DNA from: Methylobacterium sp. SyP6R
GTDB lineage: Bacteria; Pseudomonadota; Alphaproteobacteria; Rhizobiales; Beijerinckiaceae
Assembly (NCBI RefSeq): GCF_019216885.1
Contig: NZ_JAAQRC020000001.1
Span: 4,653,501 to 4,717,500 of the forward strand
Direction: 5' to 3'
DNA: 64,000 nt
Part shown: piece after piece, positions 44,839-53,863 of the stretch
Layout of the letters: every line of letters starts with the position of its first letter
Numbering within the stretch: position 1 is the stretch's first letter
Notes under the pieces: generated by a model
What the model saw: the letters and a program-made list of their open reading frames with translations, nothing else
What the model was told of the DNA's origin: nothing
The model's database searches: none
Program-made: the position numbers and the translations under genes

Positions 44839-45711
44839 ATGCATATCTTCCTTCAGCTCGTGGCGAGCGGCGTCGCCGTCGGCATGATCTACGCCGCGAT
44901 CGCGTTCGGCTACCAGCTCACCTTCGCGACCTCCAAGACCCTGAATTTCGGCCAGGGCGAGGCGCTGATGCTGGGCGCCCTGTTCGGCCTGACGCTGGTG
45001 CCGTTCACCGGCTACTGGCTGATGCTGCCGCTGGTCCTGGTCTTCGGCTTCGCCCTCGGCGCGGTGGTCGAGCGGCTCGGCGTGCGCCCTGCCGTGAAGA
45101 TCAAGTCCGAGTACGGGTGGATCATGGCCACCATCGCGCTGGGCATCATCTTCAAGAACGTCGCCGAGAACATCTGGGGGCGCGACGACCTCAAGTTCCC
45201 TTCGCCGCTGCCGGAAGAAGCGCTGACCGTCGGCGGCGTCCGGGTGCTGCCGATGGAACTGATGATCGTCGCCGGCGCGCTCCTGATGATGCTCGCGGTC
45301 GAATTGTTCAACCGCCGCTCGATCTGGGGCAAGGCGGTGGTGGCGACCTCGAACGACATCGACGCCGCGGGGCTCATGGGCATCAACACCCAGAAGGTCA
45401 TCACCCTGTCCTACTCGATCAGCGCGATGACGGCGGCCTTCGCGGGCGTGCTCGTCGCCCCGGTCACCCTCACGGGTGCCACGATGGGCTCGGTGCTGGC
45501 GCTCAAGGCCTTCGCGGTGGCGATCATCGGCGGCCTCGAATCCGGCCTCGGCGTGATCGTCGGCGGGCTGATCCTCGGCGTCGCCGAGACGCTCACCGGC
45601 TTCTACATCTCGACCGGCTACAAGGACGTGCCCGGCCTGATCCTGTTGCTCGCCGTGCTGGCGGTGCGCCCGGTCGGCCTGTTCGGCAAGGCCGTGATCA
45701 AGAAGGTCTGA
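44839..45711 (+). CDS. livH: ABC transporter permease, LivH type
   Basis: The protein has 290 residues of polytopic membrane protein. The start (IFLQLVASGVAVGMIYAAIAFGYQLTFATSKTLNFGQGEALMLGAL) and end (LLLAVLAVRPVGLFGKAVIKKV) are typical of LivH. It forms one half of the inner membrane channel with the LivM part of the next gene. Confidence 0.9.
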   Translation: MHIFLQLVASGVAVGMIYAAIAFGYQLTFATSKTLNFGQGEALMLGALFGLTLVPFTGYWLMLPLVLVFGFALGAVVERLGVRPAVKIKSEYGWIMATIALGIIFKNVAENIWGRDDLKFPSPLPEEALTVGGVRVLPMELMIVAGALLMMLAVELFNRRSIWGKAVVATSNDIDAAGLMGINTQKVITLSYSISAMTAAFAGVLVAPVTLTGATMGSVLALKAFAVAIIGGLESGLGVIVGGLILGVAETLTGFYISTGYKDVPGLILLLAVLAVRPVGLFGKAVIKKV

Positions 45712-45727
45712 TCGTTTTCGCTCAGCG

Positions 45728-45750
45728 CCGCTCCCGGATCGCGGGAGCGG
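45728..45750 (+). promoter_or_regulatory. Hairpin between livH and the livM-livG fusion
   Basis: CCGCTCCCG pairs with CGGGAGCGG around GATCG, without a clear T tract. It may adjust transcript level inside the operon. Confidence 0.5.
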
Positions 45751-45789
45751 TTCTCAATGCCCCCCGTTCATCCAGGGTCCTTCATCACC

Positions 45790-47844
45790 ATGGCGCAGTC
45801 CGCCCCCGCGCCGGCGCTGGCCCGGCAAACCGCCCCGCCGGTCCCTCAAGCCGGGCTCGGCCGCTTCGTCGGCCTCCTCGGGGCCGTGTGCCTCGTCGTC
45901 TTCCTGGCGGCGTTCCCGCACGTCGTCACCAGCCAGTACTACATCCACCTGCTGGTGGTGATCGCCATCTACGCGATCCTGATCCTCGGTCTCGACATCG
46001 TGGTCGGCTATACTGGCCAGGTCTCGCTGGGCCATGCCGGCCTGTTCGGCATCGGTGCCTACGCGGCGGCCGTCTTGTTCCTCAAATTCAAGCTGGGGCT
46101 GTGGGCGGGTCTTCTCGCCGGCATCGGCGTCACGGCGGGGTTCGGCCTGCTGCTGGCCATCCCGGCGCTCCGGGTCAGCGGGCCCTATCTCGCCATGGTG
46201 ACGCTGGCCTTCGGCACCATCATCCAGATCTTCATCAACGAGATGACGGATCTCACCAACGGTCCGCTGGGCATCACCCTGCCGCCGGCCCGGGTCCTCG
46301 ACTTCTCGCTGATCGGCCTGCAGGCGCCCTGGGGGGCCGCCGGCCGCAAGCTCGAATTCTACTACCTCGTCTGCGCCTGCCTTCTCGCCACCATCGTGGT
46401 GGTCAACCGGGTGGTCCGGTCGCCCTTCGGCCGCGCCTTCGAGGCCCTGCGCGATTCGCCGATCGCCTGCGACTGCATGGGCGTCAGCGTCTACCGCTAC
46501 AAGGTCTACGCCTTCGTCATCTCGGCGGCGCTCGCGGGTCTGGCCGGCGCGCTCTTCGCCTGGTCGGAGCGCTACGTCGCGCCGAATTCCTACGGCTTCG
46601 AGCTGACGGTGCTGTTCCTGCTCGCCGTCACCATGGGCGGGCGCAAGTCGCGCGCCGGTCCCCTGATCGGCGCCGCCATCATCGTGATGATGCCGAACAT
46701 CCTGGCCGATATCGGCCTGGTGCGGATCATGGCCGGCATCATCGCAGGCCTCGCGATCGTCGTGGTCGGCCTCGCCTTCCTGCGCCGGAAGGACAACCGG
46801 ATGACGCTCCTCATCCCGGGCGCGCTCTGCCTCGCCTTCTTCCCGGCGACGCTGGCGATGGAGTCGGTGACGGATTTCCGCCTCACCGTCTTCGGGCTGA
46901 TGATCCTGTTCGTGGTCTATTACCTGCCGGACGGCATCGTCGGCTTCCTGCGGGAGAAGCTGCCCTTCCTGCGCCCGCACCATACCGGGGCGACCCAGGA
47001 ACTCGCGGCCTCCGGCGATGCGCTGATCCGCCAGGGCGGCCGCTCCGGCGCCGACCCGCTGCTCAAGGTCGAGCGCGCGGTGATGCAGTTCGGCGGCCTC
47101 AAGGCCCTCAACGAGGTCGACCTCGCGGTGCGGCCGGGCACGATCCACGGCCTGATCGGGCCGAACGGCTCGGGCAAGAGCACGATGATGAACGTGCTCA
47201 CCGGCATCTACAAGCCGACCGCGGGAGGGGTGTCGCTGGCCACGGGCACGGACGCGGTCAAGCGTCTCGACGGCCGCACGCCGTCCGAGATCGCGCTCGC
47301 GGGCGTCGCCCGCACCTTCCAGAACGTCCAGCTCTTCCGCGAGATGACGGCGCTGGAGAACGTGCTGGTCGGCCTGCACCACAGCTTCCAGGGAACCCTG
47401 TTCGACGCGATCCTCGGCACGCCGCGGCGCCGGCGCGAGGAGCGCGAGGCCCGGGCCCGCGCCATGGCGATCCTCGACTTCGTGGGCCTCGGGTCGCTCG
47501 CCCAGGTCGAGGCCCGCAACCTTCCTTATGGCAAGCAGCGTCTCCTCGAGATCGGCCGGGCGCTCGCACTCGATCCCGTCCTGCTGCTCCTCGACGAGCC
47601 GGCCGCGGGCCTGACCGCTCCCGACATCACGGAGCTGACCCTCATCATCCGCAAGATCCGCGACGCCGGCATCACGGTGATCCTGATCGAGCACCACATG
47701 GACGTGGTGATGGGGCTGTGCGACCGCGTCAGCGTGCTCGATTTCGGCCACAAGATCGCCGAGGGCGGCGCCCGCGAGGTCCAGTCCGACCCGAAGGTCA
47801 TCGAAGCCTATCTCGGCAGCCCGGTTGCCGACGCCGCGGAGTAG
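45790..47844 (+). CDS. Fused LivM permease - LivG ATPase
   Basis: The ATG at 45790 ([13 protein letters not shown]) is preferred over one at 45757. About the first 400 residues are a LivM permease ([49 protein letters not shown]), ending [15 protein letters not shown]. Without a stop the chain passes into a LivG ATPase: Walker [14 protein letters not shown] (about 456-468), Q-loop [11 protein letters not shown], the signature region [16 protein letters not shown], Walker [11 protein letters not shown], and the His switch IEHHMDVVM. Fusing one permease half with one ATPase fixes their ratio and pairing. Separate genes encode these parts in the second operon of this window. Confidence 0.93.
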   Translation: MAQSAPAPALARQTAPPVPQAGLGRFVGLLGAVCLVVFLAAFPHVVTSQYYIHLLVVIAIYAILILGLDIVVGYTGQVSLGHAGLFGIGAYAAAVLFLKFKLGLWAGLLAGIGVTAGFGLLLAIPALRVSGPYLAMVTLAFGTIIQIFINEMTDLTNGPLGITLPPARVLDFSLIGLQAPWGAAGRKLEFYYLVCACLLATIVVVNRVVRSPFGRAFEALRDSPIACDCMGVSVYRYKVYAFVISAALAGLAGALFAWSERYVAPNSYGFELTVLFLLAVTMGGRKSRAGPLIGAAIIVMMPNILADIGLVRIMAGIIAGLAIVVVGLAFLRRKDNRMTLLIPGALCLAFFPATLAMESVTDFRLTVFGLMILFVVYYLPDGIVGFLREKLPFLRPHHTGATQELAASGDALIRQGGRSGADPLLKVERAVMQFGGLKALNEVDLAVRPGTIHGLIGPNGSGKSTMMNVLTGIYKPTAGGVSLATGTDAVKRLDGRTPSEIALAGVARTFQNVQLFREMTALENVLVGLHHSFQGTLFDAILGTPRRRREEREARARAMAILDFVGLGSLAQVEARNLPYGKQRLLEIGRALALDPVLLLLDEPAAGLTAPDITELTLIIRKIRDAGITVILIEHHMDVVMGLCDRVSVLDFGHKIAEGGAREVQSDPKVIEAYLGSPVADAAE

Positions 47845-47848
47845 AGAG

Positions 47849-48571
47849 ATGCTCGATGTCAGCGGCCTGTCGGCCGGCTACGGCCAGATCGAGGTTCTGC
47901 ACGGCCTCACCTTCACGGTGCCGAAGGGCCAGGTCGTCACCCTGATCGGCTCCAACGGGGCCGGCAAGACCACCACGATGCGGGCGCTCTCGGGCATGAT
48001 CAAGCCGCGCGCCGGCTCGATCATGCTCAACGGCCGCGAGATCGGCGGCCTGGAGAGCCATGACGTCGCCCGCACCGGGCTCGCCCACTCGCCCGAGGGG
48101 CGGCGGGTCTTCCCGACCCTCTCGGTCGAGGACAACCTGACGCTCGGCGCCTTCCCGCGCCTCACCGGCTCGCGGCCGAAGGGCGACGTCAACGCCGACC
48201 GGGAGCGGGCCTACACGCTGTTCCCGCGGCTGCGCGAGCGCCGCACCCAGCTCGCCGGCACCCTGTCCGGCGGCGAGCAGCAGATGCTCGCCATGGGCCG
48301 GGCCCTGATGCTGCGCCCGGAGATCCTGCTCCTCGACGAGCCCTCGATGGGCCTCGCCCCGAAGCTGGTGGAGGAGGTTTTTCGGATCATCCGCCGGCTG
48401 AAGGAAGAGCAGGTGACGATGCTGCTGGTCGAGCAATTCGCCATGGCGGCTTTGGGTGTGGCCGACCACGCCTACGTGCTGGAGAACGGCCGCATCCGCT
48501 TCCAGGGCCCGGCGGCCCAGCTGCGCAACGATCCGCAGGTGCGAGCGGCCTATCTGGGCGGCGGGCATTGA
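47849..48571 (+). CDS. livF: ABC transporter ATP-binding protein, LivF type
   Basis: The protein has 240 residues from ATG 47849, four bases after the fusion gene. Walker A is IGSNGAGKTTTMRAL, the LivF-typical block is LAHSPEGRRVFPTLSVEDNL, the signature is LSGGEQQMLAMGRAL, and Walker B is LLLDEPSMGLAPK. It pairs with the LivG part of the preceding protein. Confidence 0.93.
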   Translation: MLDVSGLSAGYGQIEVLHGLTFTVPKGQVVTLIGSNGAGKTTTMRALSGMIKPRAGSIMLNGREIGGLESHDVARTGLAHSPEGRRVFPTLSVEDNLTLGAFPRLTGSRPKGDVNADRERAYTLFPRLRERRTQLAGTLSGGEQQMLAMGRALMLRPEILLLDEPSMGLAPKLVEEVFRIIRRLKEEQVTMLLVEQFAMAALGVADHAYVLENGRIRFQGPAAQLRNDPQVRAAYLGGGH

Positions 48572-48661
48572 CGAAATCGGATCGGCGGGGCGCCCTTGCG
48601 TCACCGCCGGTTCATCGAGCACTTCTATTCTCGCATCCGGAAGCCGGATCGGAGAAGAGTC

Positions 48662-48880
48662 GTGACATCGCTGCTCGCCGCCGCCGCGCTGGTCATGGGC
48701 GTCGGCATCCCCCAGGCCTGGGCCCTCGGCAACCCGGCCTCGGCATACTGCACCTCCGTCGGCGGGCGCCTGGAGGTCCGCAAGGAGGCCAAGGGCGACG
48801 CCGGCTATTGCCACCTGCCGGACGGGCGCGTGGTCGAGGAGTGGCAGCTTTTCCGCGAGGCGAACAAGGCGAAGAACTGA
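48662..48880 (+). CDS. DUF333-family small secreted protein
   Basis: This is a 72-residue protein from GTG 48662 with GGAGAAG upstream; an extended start at 48596 is possible. A signal peptide (TSLLAAAALVMGVGIPQAWA) precedes the DUF333 core NPASAYCTSVGGRLEVRKEAKG...GYCHLPDGRVVEEWQLFRE, which has two conserved Cys. The family is periplasmic with no established function. It follows the first liv operon by about 90 bases. Confidence 0.85.
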   Translation: MTSLLAAAALVMGVGIPQAWALGNPASAYCTSVGGRLEVRKEAKGDAGYCHLPDGRVVEEWQLFREANKAKN

Positions 48881-49074
48881 CGCCTGTTCGACGGGCTGCG
48901 TCGACGGAGCGTAGGCCCGTCGACGCAAGTTCGCTGCAAACAGCATCCGGTCGCATCACGATCGAACGTCGCTCCAGAGCGTGTTCCGACGAAGCGGTTG
49001 CCGGTTCGTCGTAGAAAACGCGGTAAAATCAGGATCTGGAGAGCTTCGCGATTGCAACGCGATCGTGACGTGCT
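48881..49074. repeat. Likely dispersed intergenic repeat
   Basis: The spacer contains paired arms GACGGGCTGCGTCGACG / CGTAGGCCCGTCGACGC and a segment from CCAGAGCGTGTTCCGACGAAG to GATCGTGACGTGCTCTAG. The latter has the general form of short palindromic intergenic repeats seen in Methylobacterium and Rhizobiales genomes. Only one copy lies in the window, so the call rests on form. Confidence 0.4.
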
Positions 49075-49152
49075 CTAGGCGCTCATCCCGAGGAACACGA
49101 CCAGGGCGATCCCGAGGGCGAGGCACGAGGCTGCGGCGAACAGGACGGGCAT
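49075..49152 (-). CDS. 25-residue hydrophobic peptide
   Basis: ATG 49152 is preceded by AGGAGG at good spacing (CTAGGAGGCCCGAAG). The product has an M-P-V start and one hydrophobic helix with a Cys (FAAASCLALGIALVVFLG), ending in TAG at 49075-49077. Size and strong ribosome binding site suggest a real membrane micropeptide; function unknown. Confidence 0.55.
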   Translation of the reverse strand: MPVLFAAASCLALGIALVVFLGMSA

Positions 49153-49346
49153 CTTCGGGCCTCCTAGGGCAGCGGCGACGAAAGCCGTCCTAGCGCCGGA
49201 GTGAGGCCGCTCCGTGACGACGGGTCAGAAAGCTCGGCCGTCCCGCCTCCACGGCGGTGCCAACGATCCCAAAAGCGCGCTGCTGCCCGACTCGCCCCGC
49301 GAGGTATGTTCCGGTAGAATGGCTCCCTGAGCAAGCAAGGAGAGCC

Positions 49347-49538
49347 ATGCATCTCGTCGTGACGGCCCACACCCCGGACGGGCACCTCTCGTACCAGCGC
49401 ACCTCGCCGGAGGCAGCCCTGGAGAAGGCCGACGAACTCGCAGCCGACGGTCACGAGTGGATCGTCATCACCGACATCACCGGCCGGCATTACGAGCCGG
49501 GCGAGTTCGACGATCTGTTCGTGCATCCGGGCCGCTGA
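49347..49538 (+). CDS. Small unknown protein
   Basis: This is a 63-residue soluble protein from ATG 49347 with an AAGGAGAG site. The layout is a beta strand (MHLVVTAHTPDG), a helix (SPEAALEKADELAADG), a strand (EWIVITDITG), and an acidic end. This suggests a small alpha/beta fold. No named family. Confidence 0.65.
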   Translation: MHLVVTAHTPDGHLSYQRTSPEAALEKADELAADGHEWIVITDITGRHYEPGEFDDLFVHPGR

Positions 49539-49799
49539 GGACGCGGGGCGGGGCCGTTGCGCCCCGCCCGTCCTCCGGCGACCGCGCCGATCGGCGTAGG
49601 CCGTCGTCGCCGAAAGACTGCCCGGCACCGTCGACTCGACAAGGTTGCTCCGCCCCCGACCCATGGTCTGATCGCGTCCTGCGTGCAGGGCCGCGAGACG
49701 CGGTTCCGGCGTCGCGCCGGCTGGCTTTTCGCGATGGCGGGCCGCCGGGACGTGCAACCGGGGCCCGCCAGCCGGGTCGGACAGGCCAAAGGGGCGGAC

Positions 49800-50834
49800 A
49801 TGCCGAGCGTCGACGTCATCATTCCCTGCTATCGCTACGCGGATTTCCTCGCCGAGAGCGTCGGCAGCGTCCTGGCGACCGAGGGGTGCGACGTCCGCGT
49901 CCTGATCCTCGACGACGCCTCGCCCGACCACACGCCCGAGGTGGCCGAGGCCCTGCGCCGGGCCGATTCCCGCGTCGAATACGTCCGGCACGCGACCAAC
50001 CGCGGCCACATCGCCACCTACAACGAGGGCCTGGCCTGGGCGCGGGCGGACTGCCTGCTGCTGCTCTCCGCCGACGATTTCGTCACGCCAGGCGCCCTGG
50101 CGCGGGCCGCGTACCTGATGCAGGCGCGGCCGGAGCTGAGCCTTGTCTACGGCCCCTATCTCAGCGTCGAGGAGGGAAGGCCCCGTCCGGAGATGCCGTC
50201 GGCCGACCTCGACGCCGCGCACACGATCTACGACACAAGCCGGTTCTTCGCGCTCAACCGTTTCATCAATCCGGTCCACACCTCGACCGCGGTGGTGCGC
50301 ACCGCGATTCAGCACAAGGTCGGCGGCTACCGGGCGGAGCTGACCCATTCGGGTGATCAGGAGATGTGGCTGCGGCTGGCCCTGCACGGCGCCGTCGCCC
50401 GGATCGACCGCCCGCAGGGCGTCTGGCGCCAGCACGGCAGCAACATGTCGTCGTATTATTACGAGCAGATGCTGCGCGACATCGACCAGCGCAAGCTGAT
50501 GTTCGACACCGTGTTCGGTTATCCCGAGGCGGCGGCGGTCGCCGACCTGGAGAGGCCGATGCGGCTGGGGCTCGCCATGGCGGCGGTGCGCCATGCCAGC
50601 CAGCCCTTCGACCGCGGCGACTCCGCCGGTGCGCGGGCGATGATGGCGCATGCCGCCGGCATCAGCCCGGAGGTCCGCCGCACGCGCCTGTGGTGGCTCC
50701 AGCGCGCCAAGCTGGCGATGGGCCCGCGCGCCTGGCAGGCCGTGCGCCCGGTCGTCACGAAAGGTCTCGGCCTGTCGCTCGGCCGTTTCGTCGCCCCGAT
50801 CGAGCGCCCGGACGCGGTGCAGGACGCGCGCTGA
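49800..50834 (+). CDS. GT2-family glycosyltransferase
   Basis: The protein has 344 residues from ATG 49800. The GT-A fold is visible in VDVIIPCYRYADFLAESVGSVL, LILDDASPDHTPEVA, the ADD metal site (LLLLSADDF), and GDQEMWLRLALHG in the acceptor part. It transfers a sugar from a nucleotide donor, probably to a polysaccharide or a surface or flagellar protein. The sugar is unknown. A second GT2 gene follows at 51441. Confidence 0.88.
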   Translation: MPSVDVIIPCYRYADFLAESVGSVLATEGCDVRVLILDDASPDHTPEVAEALRRADSRVEYVRHATNRGHIATYNEGLAWARADCLLLLSADDFVTPGALARAAYLMQARPELSLVYGPYLSVEEGRPRPEMPSADLDAAHTIYDTSRFFALNRFINPVHTSTAVVRTAIQHKVGGYRAELTHSGDQEMWLRLALHGAVARIDRPQGVWRQHGSNMSSYYYEQMLRDIDQRKLMFDTVFGYPEAAAVADLERPMRLGLAMAAVRHASQPFDRGDSAGARAMMAHAAGISPEVRRTRLWWLQRAKLAMGPRAWQAVRPVVTKGLGLSLGRFVAPIERPDAVQDAR

Positions 50835-50863
50835 CGCGTGCCGAAGCCTAGCCGCCTGGTCTC

Positions 50864-51085
50864 TCAGGCGCCGGCCTGGAGGATCCGGGCGTTGCCGAGA
50901 GCGTCCGCGCGGACCGGCAGCGGGCGGGCGGGAAACGGAATGATCTGGCAGCGGCTCTCCGGCTCCGGGGCGTCGCGGCGGAGGGCCGAGCGCTCGACGG
51001 CGGCGGCGATCGCCAGCTTCACGCGCGGGGAAAAGCCGCGGCGGCGCAGCCAGGCGGGGATCGGGGAGAAGCGTCTCGTCGACAT
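50864..51085 (-). CDS. Possible small basic protein
   Basis: The 73-residue frame from ATG 51085 (MSTRRFSPIPAWLRRRGFSPRVKLAIAAAV) has a globular-looking N-terminus and the segment CQIIPFPARPLP. The ribosome binding site is weak. It lies between two glycosyltransferase genes on the opposite strand. It could be a shadow frame; no family recognised. Confidence 0.4.
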   Translation of the reverse strand: MSTRRFSPIPAWLRRRGFSPRVKLAIAAAVERSALRRDAPEPESRCQIIPFPARPLPVRADALGNARILQAGA

Positions 51086-51440
51086 GGTCCATATGCCGGT
51101 GCAGGTGGGCGACGGCGTTAGTTCAAACATGGAAGCAGCACCCGGGAAACGCCGCTGCGTCCCAATCTCTTGTCCCGGAATCCCAACGCGGCGGCGCCGG
51201 CCTTGAAGTCCGGCGTGGCGGCCCGATCTCGACGGGCCGCCCCCGAACGGTGACGCGGTACGGTGACGCGGTCGGGCGCGCCGCGCGCCCCACCACCACC
51301 CTTCGTCGTACCCCTTGCGCCATCCGGCCGGTGGCCTGTCGCCGGAAGGCGCGGCTCTCCGTCGGCAGGGCGCCTGCTACTCAGGAAACCGGACGCGGCG
51401 CGGTCTCGAAGCGGCGCCCTCGAAGCCCGGGATCCCCGCC
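51086..51440. other. Spacer upstream of the second glycosyltransferase
   Basis: About 355 bases with no credible gene. It contains a tandem GGTGACGCGGT / GGTGACGCGGT repeat near 51249-51271 and probably the promoter of the glycosyltransferase. Confidence 0.4.
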
Positions 51441-52391
51441 ATGGCCTCTCTCCTCGCCCGTGACCCCGCCGTCTCCATCGTCGTCCCGCTCTACCAGAAG
51501 GCGGACGTGATCGGGCAGACCGTCGAGGCTGTCCTCCGGCAGACCTTCGAATCGTTCGAGCTGATCGTCGTCGACGACGGCTCGAAAGATGGCGGCGGCG
51601 ACGTCGTCGCGGCCTTCACGGATCCCCGCATCCGCCTGATCCGCCAGGCCAATGCAGGCAGCGCGGCAGCGCGCAACCGGGGCATCGCCGCGGCGCGGAC
51701 CGACTGGATCGCCTTCCTCGACGCCGACGACCTCTGGGCCGGCCGGCACCTCGAGAACCTCCTGGCGGCGGCCTCGAAGGGGGATGCGGTCGCGGTCTTC
51801 GCCAACCACCTGCTGGCCAGCCGCTCGGCACCCGTGATGAAGGCCGACCTCCCCGACCAGCGGGTCGACGACCCGTTCGCCTTCCTGCTCGCGACCTATC
51901 CCTACGCGGTGCATTCCAGCAGCGTGCTGGTGGCGCGCTCCGCCCTGATCCGTGCCGGCCTCTTCCCCGTCGGCGCCGTGATGGGCGAGGACACCGACAC
52001 CTGGTGCCGCCTCGCCTTCGAGGGACCGTTCCGCTACGTGGCCGAGCCGACTGCCGTCTACCGCGACGGTCACCCGACCAGCGTGCTCGCGCACCAGTTG
52101 CGCCGTCGCCCGCTGCCGCCGCCCTTCGACCGGACGCTCACCGCCCTCCTGCGCCACGGCGCGGTGCCGGCCCACCTCGTCCGCTCCGCCGGCCGCTACC
52201 GCAACTTCCTGATGCTGGAATACGCCCGCCAGCTGCTCGATGCCGGCGATGCCGAGGCCGCGCGCGACATCCTGCGACGGCATTGCCGCCTCGCCGACGA
52301 TCCGGTGCGCTACGCCAAGCGTTTCCTGCGGACGTGGGGATTCGGGCACCGGCTCTACGCGCTGTCGCGGCAATGGGTGCCGTCGCGGTAA
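51441..52391 (+). CDS. GT2-family glycosyltransferase
   Basis: The protein has 316 residues from ATG 51441. Motifs are VSIVVPLYQKADVIGQTVEAVLRQ, ELIVVDDGSKDGG, the metal-binding FLDADDLW, and GEDTDTWCRLAFEG. It has the same family and size as the gene at 49800, but the sequences are clearly different. Donor and acceptor unknown. A TAA stop is followed by AT-rich DNA. Confidence 0.9.
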   Translation: MASLLARDPAVSIVVPLYQKADVIGQTVEAVLRQTFESFELIVVDDGSKDGGGDVVAAFTDPRIRLIRQANAGSAAARNRGIAAARTDWIAFLDADDLWAGRHLENLLAAASKGDAVAVFANHLLASRSAPVMKADLPDQRVDDPFAFLLATYPYAVHSSSVLVARSALIRAGLFPVGAVMGEDTDTWCRLAFEGPFRYVAEPTAVYRDGHPTSVLAHQLRRRPLPPPFDRTLTALLRHGAVPAHLVRSAGRYRNFLMLEYARQLLDAGDAEAARDILRRHCRLADDPVRYAKRFLRTWGFGHRLYALSRQWVPSR

Positions 52392-52559
52392 AGCATTTTC
52401 GTCGGAAAATCGTGTTTCAATGAAGATTTTTACTGACGCAAAAATTGGCTTGTATTTCTTCGAAACCGCAATTATTCGTTATTAAAATAATATAATATAT
52501 ATGAATATCAATCGATTCGCAATTATTATCGTCTGTTTTTTCTTGCAAATCTGCTCGGC
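52392..52559. other. AT-rich island
   Basis: This is markedly AT-rich (AAAATAATATAATATATATG) within GC-rich surroundings. A frame from ATG 52501 starts with a signal-like peptide (MNINRFAIIIVCFFLQICSA) but soon runs into the neighbouring repeat, so it is not called as a gene. It may be a remnant of transferred DNA. Confidence 0.5.
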
Positions 52560-52920
52560 GAAGGGAAAGACGGGGGTTTCCCCCTTCCCCTGTGCGCAGG
52601 GATGTCCGGGGAAAAGAATTGCACTGGTTCTCTCCTCTCCCCGCCCACGGGGAGAGGGGATTTCCAGCGCCTCGTCTTTCCCCGGACAGTCCTGCTCTCT
52701 GCGGGGGAGGGTGGCGAGCGCAAGCGAGCCGGGAGAGCGGACGCCGGCTCCGGAGAGGTCGCGGCCTTGATGAAGGGCGCTCCCTGGAGCGGCGTCGCGC
52801 TGTCCCTCTCCCGCCCGGCGCACGAATGCTTCGCACTCGCAGCCGGGCACCCTCCGCCGCAGAGGGGGGAAGGGAGAACCCAGTGCCTCTCCTCCTCTCG
52901 GGCGGCCAAAAATTCTTGTT
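52560..52920. repeat. Cluster of REP-like palindromic repeats
   Basis: Nested hairpins are seen: outer arms GTCCGGGGAAA / TTTCCCCGGAC (about 52607-52688) enclose CCTCTCCCCG / CGGGGAGAGG. A second unit at about 52695-52740 (GCGGGGGAGGGTG...CGAGCCGGGAGAG) recurs diverged and inverted at about 52800-52870. The form fits bacterial interspersed mosaic elements. There is no gene here. Confidence 0.6.
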
Positions 52921-52931
52921 AGCGCAATCAA

Positions 52932-52978
52932 CCTGTCCCAATTGACGGACAGCTACCTGTCTGCATAATCGGACAGGT
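52932..52978. promoter_or_regulatory. Probable GntR operator with four half-sites
   Basis: CCTGTCC, CGGACAG, CCTGTCTG and CGGACAGG alternate in orientation around and inside the promoter. CGGACAG-CTAC-CTGTCTG forms an imperfect palindrome over the -35/-10 spacer. Placement suggests autorepression by the gene that follows. Confidence 0.65.
52942..52969 (+). promoter_or_regulatory. Promoter of the GntR-type regulator
   Basis: TTGACG and CATAAT are separated by 16 bases, close to the housekeeping sigma consensus. Transcription would start near 52976, shortly before the first possible ATG. Confidence 0.7.
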
Positions 52979-52990
52979 GAGCGTCGGCGG

Positions 52991-53863
52991 ATGACCGCGG
53001 GCGGCTCCAGGCAGCGATGGTGCAAGCCGCGAGCCAGGGATGGCCCCGTGACCTCCGCGATCGAACCGCACAAGGCGCGCCGGCTCTACCTGCTGCTGCG
53101 CGACCAGATCACCAGCGGCCGGCTGCCTCCCGGCGCGCGGCTGCCGGGCGAGCCGGCGCTCGCCGCCGAGCACGGCCTGGCGCGGGTCACCGTGCGGCGC
53201 GCCCTCGACCTGCTCGCCGGCGAGGGGCTGGTGCGGCGCAGGCCCGGCTCCGGCACCTTCGTGCAGGGGCCGGCAGGTCCCCGGCCGGTGGTCGGCGACC
53301 TGCCGAACCTGCTCTCGGGCCTGATCGCCATGGGGCGGGCCACCGGCGTGCGGCTCCTGTCCTTCGAGTACGTCGCGGCGCCCGCCGCCATCGCCGAGGC
53401 TTTGCTGCTGGAGCCGGCAGAGCGGGTGCAGCGCTCGGTGCGCGTCCGCCTGATCGACGGTCAGCCCTTCTCCTTCCTCACCACCCACGTCCCCGAGCGG
53501 GTCGGCCTGTCCTATTCGGAGGCGGATCTCGCCGCGACGCCGCTCCTCGAACTGATGGAGCGCTCCGGGGTCACCGCCGACCGGGCGACGCAGGCGATCG
53601 GCGCGACGCTCGCCGGCCCCGAAGTCGCGGCCGCCCTCGACCTCGAAGTCGGTTCGGCACTCATCGACCTCACCCGGGTGGTGTTCGATCCGGCCGGCCG
53701 CGGCGTCGAGCACCTGCACGCGCTCTACCGGCCCGACCGCTACGCCTTCCAGATGGACCTGCAGCGCACGGGTGACGCCGGCGAGCGGCGCTGGACGCCC
53801 GCCGCGACCCGCCCGGTCAAGCCCGAGACCCGTCGTTCCTACCCCAGGAGGCCCGCCCCGTGA
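52991..53863 (+). CDS. GntR-family regulator, HutC/UTRA type
   Basis: Two starts are possible: ATG 52991 (290 residues) or GTG 53048 (VTSAIEPHKARRLY). The N-terminal winged helix reads LYLLLRDQITSGRLPPGARLPGEPALAAEHGLARVTVRRALDLLAGEGLVRRRPGSGTFV, the GntR signature. The C-terminal part (SVRVRLIDGQPFSFLTTHVPERV...LIDLTRVVFD...EHLHALYRPDRYAF) is a UTRA ligand-binding domain. Such proteins repress catabolic operons until they bind substrate or product. Its stop overlaps the GTG of the binding protein gene, so it leads the operon it probably controls. Confidence 0.9.
   Translation: MTAGGSRQRWCKPRARDGPVTSAIEPHKARRLYLLLRDQITSGRLPPGARLPGEPALAAEHGLARVTVRRALDLLAGEGLVRRRPGSGTFVQGPAGPRPVVGDLPNLLSGLIAMGRATGVRLLSFEYVAAPAAIAEALLLEPAERVQRSVRVRLIDGQPFSFLTTHVPERVGLSYSEADLAATPLLELMERSGVTADRATQAIGATLAGPEVAAALDLEVGSALIDLTRVVFDPAGRGVEHLHALYRPDRYAFQMDLQRTGDAGERRWTPAATRPVKPETRRSYPRRPAP

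Noticed and set aside
44799..47945. 1048-codon frame overlapping the first liv operon
   Set aside because: It is an out-of-frame shadow; the overlapping frames encode complete permease and ATPase motifs.
52501..52770. Signal-peptide-like frame starting MNINRFAIIIVCFFLQ
   Set aside because: No ribosome binding site, and after about 22 residues it runs into the palindromic repeat cluster.
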